Notes: generated by a model from the sequence alone, not told the origin. A stretch of DNA of 64,000 bases from Hanleya hanleyi (GCA_036873755.1 JAVTVY010018962.1:1-64000), one strand, 5' to 3'; shown: positions 11,086-22,644, counted from the stretch's first letter. Translations and numbers: made by a program.

Positions 11086-13631
11086 ACTAAAGAAGCACAT
11101 ACAGGGAAGACAACTCTTGTGAGAATATCCATGGGAATCTTTTTTGTTTCAGAAACTGAATATTTTCTATAACTTATTCAAATTTAAGTATATTATTTCA
11201 TTATTAACAAAAACGATATGTTTGAAGGATAGTGAAATAATTTTACTAAGTTAATTTATTTAGATTTTAATGTTGATTTTGCTTTTCTAAAATAAAATCA
11301 ATTTGTTTTTACTCCTGAGGAAGGCAAGTGAATGTAGTTTCAAATCACAATCCCATAAGTAATAAACAGGAACAAAAGCATTTAGTTGTTCTTGTTAAGC
11401 CCGGCTTATAAGATTAGTAATTTATTATTTCTAAATAAATAATATTACAACACACTCCTGAGCAAAACATTGTGCTCATAATTTTGTTAACAGTTTGCTT
11501 TCTACATTTAATTGCAAGTAATTTATGATATTTCCATTTATAGAAAAATACTTCAAGTTTATAATTATTATAGCAGGTGGTCACAACATGCTGAGAAAAT
11601 CGCCCTCGTTTATTTTCTTCACTTTTATCTACATACAATGCAGAACTATTCATTGAAAAATCTCAACAAATTCCAGCATGATTCTTTTAAGTAGGAAACG
11701 ACATGTACATACTTTTGGCCTATTATCTCGGCAAGGGAGGGCCTTTATAGGTTTTTATAGTGTATTTCTAACCACCAGCATATTTCTTGTTTGTTTGCAA
11801 TTCTGGCGTTCGGCCATCGAGTCATGTCTCGTGATAGTGATATCTCGCAGTGGGAAGACTCGTGGGACTAGAATGGTTCGGCCACAAGATCACAAACAGC
11901 ATTTCGGAGAAGCAATCTATTTAATTTCGCTTTTAGCGCTCATCTGAATCATTCTAACGCCACCTGTATAATACGTATATGAGTAAATTTTTCATGAGAT
12001 TTGAAGGCGATGAATATCAAATTCAATGAGAAAATAACTGCCAAATTTAATCTCAATTCAGATTTAATTGCCTGTTGGTTACGGTATGTTAATTCGCCTA
12101 TAGAGATCAATACATGTTGATGCATGTGTTCCTGTTGCTAAGCTATTAATGTAAATTAATACCGATCGTTCCCAAAATAATATAAACAAATGTATATGGA
12201 GATTTATTTCCTAACGTGGTTCTATGAAATATTTATACACCTTGGCCCTTGCAGGCGCGGACACGGTAATTGTGTGATTCGTAACTCCCATACGAAAATC
12301 GATATAAACATCGTCAAGCTTTGTTTGCATCATTGGTGTTATTCTTCCATCGTGTCTGAATATAACACCGGGTAATTTTAATTTCTATAACCATATATTG
12401 ATGTTTGAAAGTCGACGACGCCTGACCAATGACAAAATGTTCTAATCTTTGATGTGGAACTGAAGTCTATCTATTTGTATTGACCGTCTACTTTGGAGCT
12501 TGTCAGAATTCAAACTGCATAAATTTTCTTTTCTGCAGCGTGTATAACAAACTGAAGTTTACAAAATGACTACCATTACTTCATTATATCGATGATATAT
12601 CACGGTTAAGAGAATTTTGTTATTGTCTCCATATAAAACTCCTGTGCAGTTGTTTCATGTTCCGGGCCTCAATCACATAGGGAGACGTCGTAATGTATTC
12701 GTGTTCACTGACACAAAGGTCAACAAGCGACCTTTGATCTAGTGACCTAAATATCAACAGGATGATAGCTATTCCCCAACTCTAGCTTCAGCTGAAGCCA
12801 TTTTCTGACCTAGACGACGTTTGACCTTTGGACCTAACCATAAAATAAGGTTCTTCTTGCCCCACATTCTCTGTATACCCATTATTTGGTACCAATTCAT
12901 AAAATGAAACTCCAGATTTTTCTCTCTTTTCTGATTTTCTAGTTGAGTAACTATGAGGTTTCATCTAGTGACTTCAAAATCAATAAGCTGAGAGCTTTTC
13001 CCCAGCTATATCTTCATTTGGAGTGAATAGCCGTGAAATTACATTTTATCCTTATTTCTATCCGATGATGCACTGTGTATCCATGACAACTGAATGACAG
13101 TTTACACCTGTGTTGTCCAAAGAAAGCGGATTTACACTTTACTTATTCTCACAATGTATCGCAGTGATATCATCAGGTTCAAGTTCTGGTGAATCAATGG
13201 TTTTTAAAAATTATTGTTTCAAAGGAAAAGCGTGACGCACATACACACACATCCACAACCACACACATTTCCGCCACGTGGCACACACATGTATACACCG
13301 TTCAAATTTAATACTTTGATACAGCATTTATATATAATTGGTAGCTATTTATATATAAATAATAGCTAGCATAGATTTCATACAGCATATATTGCAGAAA
13401 AGTTATAAGAAAGCTGTTAGATTAAAATAATATAGCGTAGACAGACGCTCGACGATATTGGTATTTCAAAAAACAAGAGAAATAAATGTGTTGTTCTGAC
13501 GGAAGTGCGCGCCTGTTGTTCTGACGGCGCAAGTAAGAATATAGCTATCTTTCAAGTAACCTCAGCAGGGATAAAATGCCTAGAATGAGTGAATATTTGC
13601 TTTCGCGGTTTATGCGTACTGTTCTGATTAA
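11086..13631. other. AT-rich DNA, no gene seen
   Basis: Only short unsupported frames. A stretch at 12,700-12,850 alternates GACCTTTGA/CTAGTGACC phrases, typical of a diverged dispersed repeat. A degenerate CA-rich tract is at 13,226-13,300 and a TATATA-rich imperfect palindrome at 13,325-13,375. Confidence 0.5.
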
Positions 13632-13862
13632 AAGCGCCTAGTCCGTCATTCATAATTCAGCCGTCGTCCATTAGAGAATATCCGCGTCCATAATTCAAAG
13701 ACCTATTCCATATTCCATATAACAGTATTAGCGCCAAATTAAAAAAGACAATCATAGTATACATAAACATAGGCTTGTTTCCTTCAAGAGAGAAGCGGTC
13801 AACAGTTTTCAATGATGCCGGCAAGACATCATGATGTTCCAATAATATCAAATCCGTTTTGA
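13632..13862 (-). repeat. Family A tail, 5'-truncated copy
   Basis: Minus-strand copy of the family A tail. It keeps the small hydrophobic frame (MFMYTMIVFFNLALILLYG) but the splice-acceptor-like CAG is changed to AAG. It abuts terminal-repeat modules at 13,870. Confidence 0.8.
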
Positions 13863-13869
13863 GACGTTC

Positions 13870-14640
13870 ACGGAGGTCTGTATATAGGCCCATATAGGCA
13901 CATTCTGGCTTAGGGGGATAGGTCCATACTGGAAAATTCACACATTTTCATTGCGATATGGGTTGTTTGGTCGTTTTTCTCGTATCGCCACGTAAAACAC
14001 GATTGGAGGGGTCTCGAAGTTAAACGGTGAATTTTTTTTAAAAGTACCGGGTAGGTCTGTATATAGGCCCATACTGGCTATAGGGGATAGGTCCATACTG
14101 GGAAATTCACTCATGTTCATTGCCATATGGGTTGTTTGGTCTTGTTTTTCACGTCTCCCCATGTAGAACACGATGGGAGGGGTCCCGAAGTTAAACGGTG
14201 AAATTCTTGGAAAATTACCGGGTAGGTCTGTATATATGCCCATAGTGGCTATAGGGGATAGGTCCATACTGGGAAATTCACACATATTCATTGCGGTATG
14301 GGTTGCTTGGTCTTGGTTTTCACGTATCGACACGTAAAACACGATGGGGGTTGTCTCGAAGTTAAGCGGTGAAATTTTTCGAAAAGTTCACGGAGGTCTG
14401 GATAGGTCCATAGGCCCATACTGGCTATGGGAGTATGGGAGATAGGTCCATACTGGGAAATTCACACATGTTCATTGCGACATGGGTTGTTTGGTCTTGT
14501 TTTTCACGTCTCACCATGTAGAACACGATGAGAGGGCGCCAGAAGTTAAGCGGTGATTTTTTTTAAAAGTCCAGGTAACGGGAAGGTCTGTATATAGGCC
14601 CATGGCCTACTGGCTCAGTGCATAGGTCCACACTGGATGG
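13870..14640. repeat. Terminal-repeat modules, ~175-bp direct repeats
   Basis: The phrase AGGTCTGTATATAGGCCCAT recurs near 13,873, 14,048, 14,222, 14,394 (variant) and 14,584. Each is followed by CATACTGGGAAATTCAC, a GGGTTGTTTGGTC phrase and CGATGGGAGGGG. Inverted versions lie at 21,660-22,345. Long open frames on the minus strand here are produced by the repeat and I do not call them genes. Confidence 0.85.
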
Positions 14641-14997
14641 ACGTTTTGGGGTCTAGGTGAGTCCCTAGTGGACCCTTGGTGTCGTATGAGGTCTTATTTT
14701 GAAACTGTCTTGGAGGAGGTTCCGACTGGATCGTTTTGAATTACGTATGTGCAATCTGGCCGTAGTAGAGAAAGGAGGCATTTTGGGGGTGCGTGGGGGT
14801 GTGTTTGGGGTAGAGATGGACCACTATTGATCCTCATGGGTCGTGGGAAGTGTCAAAGTGAAGCTTTTGTGGGGCAGAATCAGAATGGCGTGGGTTTTTT
14901 TTATTGCAAGTCGCGTCAATCTGCGCATGCGCAGTTGGGTGTAATAAGTAAAGTGGTCATTTTGGAGGGTGCATGGGGGTATTTTTGAGGTAGACAT

Positions 14998-15372
14998 GGA
15001 CCACTATCGGTCCGAATGTGTCGAGGAAGGTGTCATTTTATAGCTCTCGGAGTGTAGATCCCGATTTGAGGGCTGTCCACAACATAGTGACGTCAACGGT
15101 GACGTCATCAATACGAGTAATAGCGAAAGTGGGCATTTTGGGTAAGTGAAGGAATTTATTTGGAGTAGAAATGGACCACTATTGGTCCGAATGTGTCGTG
15201 GGAGGTGTCTTCTTGTAGCTCTCGGGGTGTACATTCCGATTTGAGGGATGTTCTCGTCATCTGTGACGTCATTGGTGACGTCATCAGTAGGAGTAGTAGC
15301 CAAAGTGGGCATTTTGTTGCGGTGGAGGAAGGTATTTGGTGTAGAGATGGACCATCCTTGGTCCGCATGCGC
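14998..15372. repeat. ~175-bp direct repeats with TGACGTCA sites
   Basis: GGACCACTAT.GGTCCGAATG starts units near 14,998 and 15,173, with a diverged start near 15,348. Each unit carries GTAGCTCTCGG, a GATTTGAGGG phrase and one or two GTGACGTCA strings, the consensus CREB/ATF site. The inverted set lies at 20,890-21,270. They read like promoter or enhancer modules but function is inferred only. Confidence 0.75.
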
Positions 15373-15379
15373 CCTGTGG

Positions 15380-16145
15380 GGTGTCATTATACCATATCTG
15401 TCCTGCATTATACTAAATCTGCGCTGTATTATACAATATGTTCTGTGTTATACCAAATCTGTGCCGTATTATACCATATCTGTCCTGTATAATACCATAT
15501 CTGTCCTGTATTGTACCATATATGTTCTGTATTATACAATATTTGTCCTGAATTATACCATATCTGTCCCGCATTATACCATATCTTTGCTGTATTATAC
15601 CATATCTGTCCTGTATTATATCATACCCGTGCTGTATTATACAGTTACTGTATCTGTCCTGTATTATACAATATCTGTCCAGTATTATGCCAAATCTCTG
15701 CTGTATTATACTATGTCTGTGCGTGAGTGAGTGAGTGAGTGAATAGGGTTTGTGCTGTACTATACAATATATGTTCTGTATTATACAATATTTGTCCTGT
15801 ACTATACAATATCTGTCCTGTATTATACAATATTTGTCCTCTATTAGACCATATCTGTCATGCATTATACCAAATCTTTGTTGTATTATACCATATCTGT
15901 CCGGAATTATACCATATCTGTGCTGTATTATACAATATCTGTCCTGTGTTAAACAATATCTCTCCTGCACTATACCAAATCTGTCCTGTATTGTACCATA
16001 TTTGTCCTGTATTATACAATATGTTCTGTATTATACCAAATCTGTGCTGTATTATACAGTATCTGACCTGTATTATACCAAATCTGTGCTGTATTACACC
16101 ATATCTGTTCTGTAATGTACCATATATGTCCTGTATTATATAACA
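15380..16145. repeat. 21-bp satellite, left array (~36 units)
   Basis: Unit CATATCTGTCCTGTATTATA+C with variants. Since 21 is a multiple of three, several frames stay open for 100-185 codons with 7-residue repeats. These are repeat artefacts, not genes. A GTGAGTGAGTGAG interruption lies at 15,722-15,745. Confidence 0.9.
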
Positions 16146-16288
16146 TACAACTGCGGTTGTCGTGAATAACAACAAGTTCAGCAATTTTCATACAGTTTAT
16201 TATCCTCATCTTACCCAGGCTGGGAGAGCCACCCTGGGTATGTTTAGTATGTTCACAGCAAAACAAATTGAAATATCAGACACCATGT

Positions 16289-16294
16289 TTTATT
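16289..16294 (-). terminator. Poly(A) signal AATAAA of the left short zinc-finger gene
   Basis: TTTATT on the plus strand, ~120 bases past the stop of the minus-strand gene. The mirror-image gene has AATAAA at the matching place (20,256). Confidence 0.5.
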
Positions 16295-16413
16295 ATTTAA
16301 CGCACCGTCACATTAGGTACAAGTGTTTACTGAGCTCAAGTCAACGATCAGCATGTTGACATATAGAGTATGTACGACATGTTATGGTATTCATCAGTGC
16401 ACGGGTGACGCGT

Positions 16414-17239
16414 TCAACCGATGAGGTGGTCGGTCTGCTTGGTAAAGAAAAACCTAACATTGGTCACCCTCTCCACTGTCCACTTGGTGGGCCCATTCCA
16501 AGGGGTCAACGGTGTCCAGTTTCTCCAGCATCGTCCCTGGCGACGCCCGGTTAATTATGGTAAACGGTTGGTCAAATACCCTGATGTTACTGCTCGGGTA
16601 AAAGTACCTTATGCTGCAGCACATAACCAAACGCCAGATTCAACTTGAAGGCCGTAGTTTGATCGTTGAAGTTGGCTTTCACGTGGTTGCGTAGACGGAA
16701 ATTGTAGATATCTTGAATAGGGCGATGACACTGGAAACAGTGCCGGATCATGGGCCATTAGCGCCGATAGTTGTCACTCACTGGATGGTCTTACAGATCG
16801 CTAGTAACATTTATGCGTTCGTCCGCGAAGTGTACTTTGCTCTCCACGTCGTACAAAATCTGCCCAAGTTCTTGTCGTCGGATCATCATCATCGGCCCTC
16901 TTGCGATAGGTGGGAGTTCCCACTGTCTCGATACTGGTGCCGACGGGCTCCTCTACCTGCAAACGTGGCTACGGAACAGGGTGTCCTGTGCGTTGGTGTT
17001 GCAGCAACTGACTGGTCAGTTTGAAAAGCCAACCACATTCCTCGCATAGATGCTTCGGTGCCCCATGCACTGTCCGTTCGTGACACCGTAGACTGTCCAG
17101 GCGATTAAAGTTTCCCACACCTCGTACAGCTATACCGGGCGGTTCCGTCGTGCTTGGTAGCCTCATGGCGGCGCAAATCGTGCCGACGAGTGAATGATTT
17201 CGAGCACGTAGTACAAGTGAACATCTTGGTGGTTGACAT
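16414..17239 (-). pseudogene. Zinc-finger + polymerase-N-terminal-like gene, left copy (a)
   Basis: Starts at ATG 17,239 or 17,224 on the minus strand, ~30-40 bases after a TATA box. It encodes C2H2-type fingers (CTTCSKSFTRRHDLRRH; then CTRCGKL; then HLCEECGWLFK) and, after frameshifts, the segment homologous to the start of the polymerase at 59,031 (shared residues include RHW, YNFRL, DQ..FKLN and FGYVL). It ends at a TGA complementary to 16,414-16,416. At least two frameshifts are present (one at GGGAAACTTTAATCG near 17,115). Length and end match copy (c), so the stop is part of the family and not a random break. The role is unknown; DNA binding is inferred from the fingers. Confidence 0.6.
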
Positions 17240-17265
17240 TCTGAAGAAACGGCCAGGCTGCTTCC

Positions 17266-17273
17266 CTTTTATA
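17266..17273 (-). promoter_or_regulatory. TATA box of the left short zinc-finger gene
   Basis: TATAAAAG in the minus orientation within GCTATAAAAGGGAAGC, the same context as the right copy at 19,209-19,216. Confidence 0.6.
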
Positions 17274-17689
17274 GCACGCTAGCTGATGATCTATTTTTAG
17301 CACACTCATTTCAACTACCCCCAAGTCGAGGACCGAGATGTACTGGTGTACGACTGAGCCGCATTTGTGTGTATGCGTGAGCAGTGGACTTTACATCCGG
17401 GACGTTGTCAACATCCGAGTTTCCCAGTGGGTTTTTCCCGTCATTCCTCCGTCTTCCATCCGGGTACTGTGGTTTTACATCCGGTCCTCAGCGCGCATGT
17501 GTCTGTGTGTATGTGTGGGCAGTAGATTTTACATCCGGGACGTTGTCAACATCCGAGTTTCCCATTGGGTTTTCCCCGTCATTCCTCCGTCTTCCATTCG
17601 GGTATTGTGGTTTTACATCCGGGTCTTCATCTTACATCCGGGTTTTTCTCTGTTTACTGTCACGTAACAATTACAGAGCAGACTTCAAC

Positions 17690-18419
17690 GATCAGCATGT
17701 GAACATATAGAGAATATGAGCCATATTACGGTATCCGTCATTGCATGGGTGAATGCGTTCATTCGATGGGGGTGGTTAATGAGTTTAGCCACGAAAACGT
17801 GGCATTGGTCACCCTATCCACCTGCCAATTTTCGTTGGAGCGTTGTTCACAGGCCCATTCTGAGGGATTCACGATTTGCAGCTGCTCTAGCATCGTCTCC
17901 AGTGACGCACGATTGGTAATGATGAACGGCTGGTGAAATACCCTGATGTTGGCACTGCAATAGACATACAGAGGTTTCTCTGTCTCCGTGTTCTCCAGCA
18001 CATAACCAAAAGCGACATTTAATTTGAAGACCATAACTTGGTCATTGAAGATGGCTTCCACGTAGCTGCGTAGACGGGCGAGGTCGGTCAGTCGGAAATT
18101 GTAGATATCTTGAATAGGGCGATGACGGTGGAAACAGTGCCATATCATGGGCCAATGGCGCTGATAGATGTCACTCACTGGATGGTCTTCGTGTAACAGA
18201 TCACTAGGAGCATCTATGGGTTCGTTCCGAAGTGTACTTTGCCCTCCACATCGTACAAAATCTGTCCCAAGGTCTTGTCGTCGGAATTTGACTTTTTAGG
18301 GCGAAATCATCATCGGCCTTCATGCGATGGGCGAGAGTTCCCGCTGTCTCGATATTGGTGCCTACGGGCTCCTCTACCTGCAAACGTGGCTGCGGAACAG
18401 GGTGTCCGCATTTGGACAC
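17690..18419 (-). pseudogene. Zinc-finger + polymerase-N-terminal-like gene, central copy (b)
   Basis: The minus-strand frame 18,178-17,759 is open for 139 codons and reads SDIYQRHWPMIWHCFHRHR, YNFRLTDLARL, FNDQVMVFKLN and a segment ending TNATFSW, then stops at the family position (17,759-17,761). Upstream, 18,419-18,204 encodes the linker (VPQPRLQVEEPVG) in another frame. The zinc fingers and TATA region are missing: the copy is cut at ~18,408 where the inner palindrome begins. It lies in the same orientation as copy (a), as a tandem duplicate. Confidence 0.65.
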
Positions 18420-18640
18420 CTGTTGACCTCAATAATTTGCATATGACCTCTGTGAGGTCACTTCCGCTTCCGTCTCACGTGATCGCAACTGACCTTTGGC
18501 CCCTGCGCGCGCTAAAAAAACAACACCGGATGAAAATTGCGCGCAGAGGCCAAAGATCAGTTCCGGTCACGTGAACGGAAGCGGAAGTGACATCACAGAG
18601 GTCATATGCAAATTATTGAGGTCAACAGGTGTCCAAATGC
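18409..18640. repeat. 232-bp palindrome with two octamer motifs
   Basis: GCATTTGGACACCTGTTGAC at the left end is inverted at the right end; the centre is near 18,524 inside a GCGCGC/AAAAAACAACACC spacer. Each arm has ATTTGCAT/ATGCAAAT (18,435-18,442 and 18,606-18,613), a TGACCTCTGTGA phrase, ACTTCCGCTTCCG and a TCACGTGA E-box. The same ATTTGCATATGACCTCTGTGA string stands upstream of the polymerase gene at 58,510. A bidirectional promoter or hairpin origin is possible; both are inference. Confidence 0.8.
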
Positions 18641-19208
18641 TCTTGCAGAATACCGGATAATAATGGTGCGCATGGGTCAAAGGTCACTTCCGTTCAATAT
18701 GGGTCATCATAGATACTCAAACTACTTATTATCAATACATCTACAATGCAGTTAGTGAGGCGGGTCTAATATTTCTGCTCACCCTTTGCTGCTTGACCAG
18801 TGTTTGATTGACATACTACTTCCGACGGGGGCGCCACCTGTCTTGCGACAACTTCCGGTTCCTGTCACGTGACAGTAAACATGGAAAAAACCGGATGTAA
18901 GATGAGGACCCGGATGTAAAACCACAGTACCCAGATGGAAGACGGAGGAACGACGGGAAAACAACACTGGGAAACCCGGATGTTGACAAGGTCCCGGAAC
19001 TACCACCACCACCGGGCTTTGACGGGCGTCAACACTCGGTGGTGGAGGTGGTAAACCCGAATGTTGACAAGGTCCCGGATGTAAAATCTACTGCCCACAC
19101 ATAAACACACACGCGCGGGCGCGCAATGCGGCTCAGTCGTACACCAGTACATCTCGGTTCTCGACTTAGGGGTAGTTGAACTGAGTGGGCTAAAACCAGC
19201 TAGCCTGC
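18641..19208. other. Promoter-proximal repeats of the palindrome, no gene
   Basis: Contains GGTCAAAGGTCACTTCCG near 18,676, then ACATCCGGG-type modules (18,880-19,090) that mirror 17,390-17,650. Open frames here come from the repeats. Confidence 0.6.
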
Positions 19209-19216
19209 TATAAAAG
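19209..19216 (+). promoter_or_regulatory. TATA box of the right short zinc-finger gene
   Basis: TATAAAAG, 44 bases before the ATG at 19,260, implying a very short 5' UTR. Confidence 0.65.
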
Positions 19217-19259
19217 GGAAGCGGCCTGGCCGTTTCATCAGACACTGTCAACCACCAAG

Positions 19260-20136
19260 ATGTTCACTTATACTACGTGCTCGAAACCATTCACTCGTCT
19301 GCACGACGAGGCTACAAGCACGACGGAACCGCTCGGTATAGGTGTACGAGGTGTGGGAAACTATTTAATCGCCTGGGCAGTCTATGGTGTCACGAACGGA
19401 CAGTGCATGGGGCACCGAAGCATCTATGCGAGGAATGTGGTTGGCTTTTCAAACTGACCAGTCAGTTGCTGCGACACCAACGCACAGAACACCCAGTTCC
19501 GCAGCCACGTTTGCAGGTAGAGGAGCCCGTAGGCATCAGTATCGAGACAGCGGGAACTCCCACCAATCGCACGAGGGCCGATGATGATGATGTCGCCCTA
19601 ATTCAAGTCAAATTCCAACGACAAGACCGTGGCCAGATTTTGTACGACGGGAAGAGCAAAGTGCACTTCGCGGACGAACCCATAAATGTTCCTAGCCATC
19701 TGTTACGCGAAGACCATCCAGTGAGTGACATCTATCGGCGCCATTGGCCCATGATCCGACACTGTTTCCACCGTCATCGACCTATTCAAGATATCTACAA
19801 TTTCCGACTGACCGACCTCGCCAACTACGTGGAAGCCATCTTCAACGATCAAACTACGGCCTTCAAGTTGAATCTGGCGTTTGGTTATGTGCTGCAGCAT
19901 GAGGAGACCGACCAATTCAAGTCCGATACTTTTACCCGAGCAGTAACATCCGGGTATTTGATCAACCGTTCACCATCATTAACCGGGCGTCGCTAGGGAC
20001 GATGCTGGAGAAACTGGACCCCGTGTATCCCTTGGAATGGGCCCAACAACAACGTCCCAACACCAAGTGGACAGTAGAGAGGGTGACCAATGTTAGGTTT
20101 TTCGTTACCAAGCAGACCGACCACCTCATCGATTGA
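19260..20136 (+). pseudogene. Zinc-finger + polymerase-N-terminal-like gene, right copy (c)
   Basis: ATG 19,260 begins the first finger (MFTYTTCSKPFTRLH). A ~10-base deletion at ~19,309 relative to copy (a) shifts the frame. The long frame 19,277-19,996 then encodes two more fingers (YRCTRCGKLFNRLGSLWCH; HLCEECGWLFKLTSQLLRH), a linker, and the polymerase-like N-domain (DIYRRHWPMIRHCFHRHR, YNFRLTDL, FGYVL). A second shift near 19,915 leads into a frame ending WTVERVTNVRFFVTK and a TGA at 20,134-20,136. An intact family member would be ~290 residues. The gene has its own TATA box, stop and AATAAA, so it looks like a separate short gene and not merely a cut polymerase. Function unknown. Confidence 0.65.
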
Positions 20137-20255
20137 ACGCGTCACCCGTGCACTGATGAATACCATAACAATCCGTACATGCTCTATATGCCTACATGCT
20201 GATCGTTGACTTGAGCTCAGTAAACACTTGCAACTGATGCGACGGTGCGTTAAAT

Positions 20256-20261
20256 AATAAA
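20256..20261 (+). terminator. Poly(A) signal AATAAA
   Basis: In TTAAATAATAAAACATGG, 120 bases past the stop of the right short zinc-finger gene and conserved in the mirror copy. Confidence 0.5.
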
Positions 20262-20407
20262 ACATGGCGTTTGATATTTCAATTTGTTTTTCTATGAATA
20301 TACTAAACATACCCAGGGCGGCTTCCCCAGCCTGGGTATGATGTAACATTGGTGATAATAAACTCTATGAACATTGCTGAACTTGTTGTTAGTCACGACA
20401 ACCGCTA

Positions 20408-20885
20408 TCCGATTGTATAATACAGAACATATATTGTATAATACAGGACATATATGGTATAATACACCACAGATTTGTTATAATACAGAATATATATTAT
20501 ATAATACAGTACAAATATGGTACAATACAGGACAAATATGGTACAATACAGGGCAGACATGGTATAATACAGCACAGATTTGGTATAGTGTATGACAGAT
20601 ATGGTATAACAGAGAACAAATATTGTATAATACAGGACAGATATTGTATAGTACAGGACAAATATTGTATAATACAGAACATATTGTATAGTACAGGACA
20701 TATATGGTACAATACAGGACATATGGTATAATACAACACAGACATGGTATAATACAATAGAGATTTGGTACAATACTGGACAGATATTGTATGATACAGG
20801 ACAGATACTGTATAATAAAGCACAGATATGGTATAATACAGGACAGATATTGTATAATACAGGACAGATATGGTATAATACACAC
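20408..20885. repeat. 21-bp satellite, right array (inverted, ~23 units)
   Basis: Reverse complement of the 15,380-16,145 array (unit GTATAATACAGGACAGATAT+G), shorter by about 13 units. Frames are open on both strands because the unit is 21 bp. Confidence 0.9.
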
Positions 20886-21565
20886 CCCACAGGACGCATG
20901 CGGACCAAGGATGGTCCATCTCTACACCAAATACCTTCCTTCATCACAACAAAATGCCCACTTTGGCTACTACTCCTACTGATGACGTCATCAATGACGC
21001 CACAGATGAAGCGAACATCCCGCAAATCGGGATTTACACCCCGAGAGCTACAAGATGACACATCCCACGACACATTCGGACCAATAGTGGTTCATTTCTA
21101 CCCCAAATACCTTCCTTCACTTACCAACATGCACACCTTCGCTACAACTCGTACTGATGACCTCATCGATGACGTCACAGATGCTGTGGACAGCGCTCAA
21201 ATCGGGATCTACACCCCGAGAGCTACAAAATGGCACCTCCCACAACACATTCGGACCAATATTGGTCCATCTCTACCCCGAACACACCCCCATGCACCCC
21301 CCAAAATGACCACTTTATTTACTACACCCAACTGCGCATGCGCAGTTTGACGCGACAAAAAAGCACGCCATTCTGACTTCCCGACAAAAAGCGTCACTTT
21401 GACACTTCCCACGACACAGACACCCCGCACACCACCAAAATGCCTGCTTTCTATACTACGGTCAGATTGCGCATGCGCAGAATATTGAGAACGGTCCAGT
21501 TGGGTGCATCTCCACGAGAGCTTCAAAATAAGACATCATACGACGCCATGGGACCACTAGGGAAA
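20886..21565. repeat. Right-arm CRE modules and GCGCATGCGCA modules
   Basis: Inverted counterparts of 14,640-15,372: CTACACCAAATACCTTCC modules with TGACGTCA, then TGCGCATGCGCAG-centred modules near 21,334 and 21,472. Confidence 0.75.
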
Positions 21566-21655
21566 GAGATAGAGAATTACGGTTTAATATCGCGTTCAGC
21601 AATATTTCAGCTATATAGCGACGATCAAACACAATACTAAGTACTCAAGTCACTA
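21566..21655 (-). mobile_element. I-like LINE 3' tip
   Basis: Contains only the last ~90 bases of the LINE (ATATAGCGACGATCAAACA, TTCAGCAATATTTCAG and the AATTACGGTTTAATA end next to AGAGATAGAG). It interrupts the right palindrome arm: the flanks GGGACCACTAGGGA and GGAGGGCTCACCTAGACC rejoin to match 14,650-14,690 of the left arm. Confidence 0.85.
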
Positions 21656-22345
21656 ATCCAACGGAGGGCTCACCTAGACCCCAAAACGTCCACCCAGTAT
21701 GGACCTATGCACTGAGCCAGTAGGCCTATGGGCCTATATACAGACCTAACCGGTACCTGGACTTTTAAAAAAAAATTCACCGTTTAACTTCGAGACCCCT
21801 CCCATCGTGTTCTACATGGTGAGACGTGAAAAACAAGACCAAACAACCCATATCGTAATGAACATGTGTGAATTTCCCAGTATGGATCTATCTCCCATAG
21901 CCAGTATGGGCCTATCCAGACCTCCGTGAACTTTTAGAAAAATTTCACCGCTTATTCGAGACCCCTCCCATCGTGTTTTACGTATCGATGCGTGAAAAAC
22001 AAGACCAAACAACTCATACCGCAATGAACATGAGTGAATTTCCCAGTATGGACCTATCCTCTAAAGCCAGTATGGGCCTATATACAGACCTTTTCCAAAA
22101 ATGTCATCGCTTAACTTCGGGACCCCTCCCATCGTGTTCTACATGGTGAGACGTGAACAACAAGATCAAACAACCCATATGGCAGTCAACATGAGTGAAT
22201 TTCCCAGTATGGACCTATACCCCATAGCCAGTATGGATCTATATGGGTCTATATGGGACTATATACAGACTCGGGTACTTTTAAAAACAATTCACCACTT
22301 AACTTCGAGACCCCTCCCATCGTGTTTTACGTGGCGACACGAGAA
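21656..22345. repeat. Right-arm ~175-bp terminal-repeat modules
   Basis: Inverted copies of the 13,870-14,640 modules. Two CTATATGGGxCTATAT runs near 22,230-22,262 mark a small internal expansion. Confidence 0.8.
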
Positions 22346-22476
22346 ATGTATGTATAAGGAAAATGTGGAAAACACAACATGAAATCACAACATTGACGTC
22401 AAAAATAATCAAATGTATCTGTGAATTGACTTTACTCCCACTAAGATTTTTTTCTAGAACATGTAGAATGCATACA

Positions 22477-22644
22477 ATGCTACTTAAATATGGTTCAAGA
22501 GACCCATCCACTAACACCTTGCACAAATACTAGCTTTACACTTTGAAGTGCCTTCAAATGATGCTACTTAAATATGGTTCAAGAGACCCATCCACTAACA
22601 CCTTGCACAAATACTAGCTTTACACTTTGAAGTGCCTTCAAATG
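22477..22644. repeat. Exact 84-bp tandem duplication
   Basis: Two units starting ATGCTACTTAAATATGG at 22,477 and 22,561 look identical over all 84 bases, so the duplication is recent or an assembly artefact. Confidence 0.95.

Larger units (their letters stand above)
13976..22345. repeat. 8.4-kb imperfect palindrome (inverted repeat, arms ~3.5 kb)
   Basis: The left arm (13,976-17,660) and right arm (18,880-22,345) match in inverted order through every component: ~175-bp modules, CRE-containing modules, the 21-bp satellite, a 3' region with AATAAA, the short zinc-finger gene, its TATA region and the TTACATCCGGG modules. The centre (17,690-18,860) holds a third gene copy and a 232-bp inner palindrome. 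The arms differ by indels and by a LINE tail insertion at 21,566 in the right arm. Confidence 0.8.

Noticed and set aside
13938..14342. 134-codon minus-strand frame
   Set aside because: Generated by the ~175-bp terminal-repeat modules; the same phrase repeats within the protein and no domain is visible.
15248..16143. Several long overlapping open frames on both strands
   Set aside because: They are translations of the 21-bp satellite, which stays open because 21 is a multiple of three.
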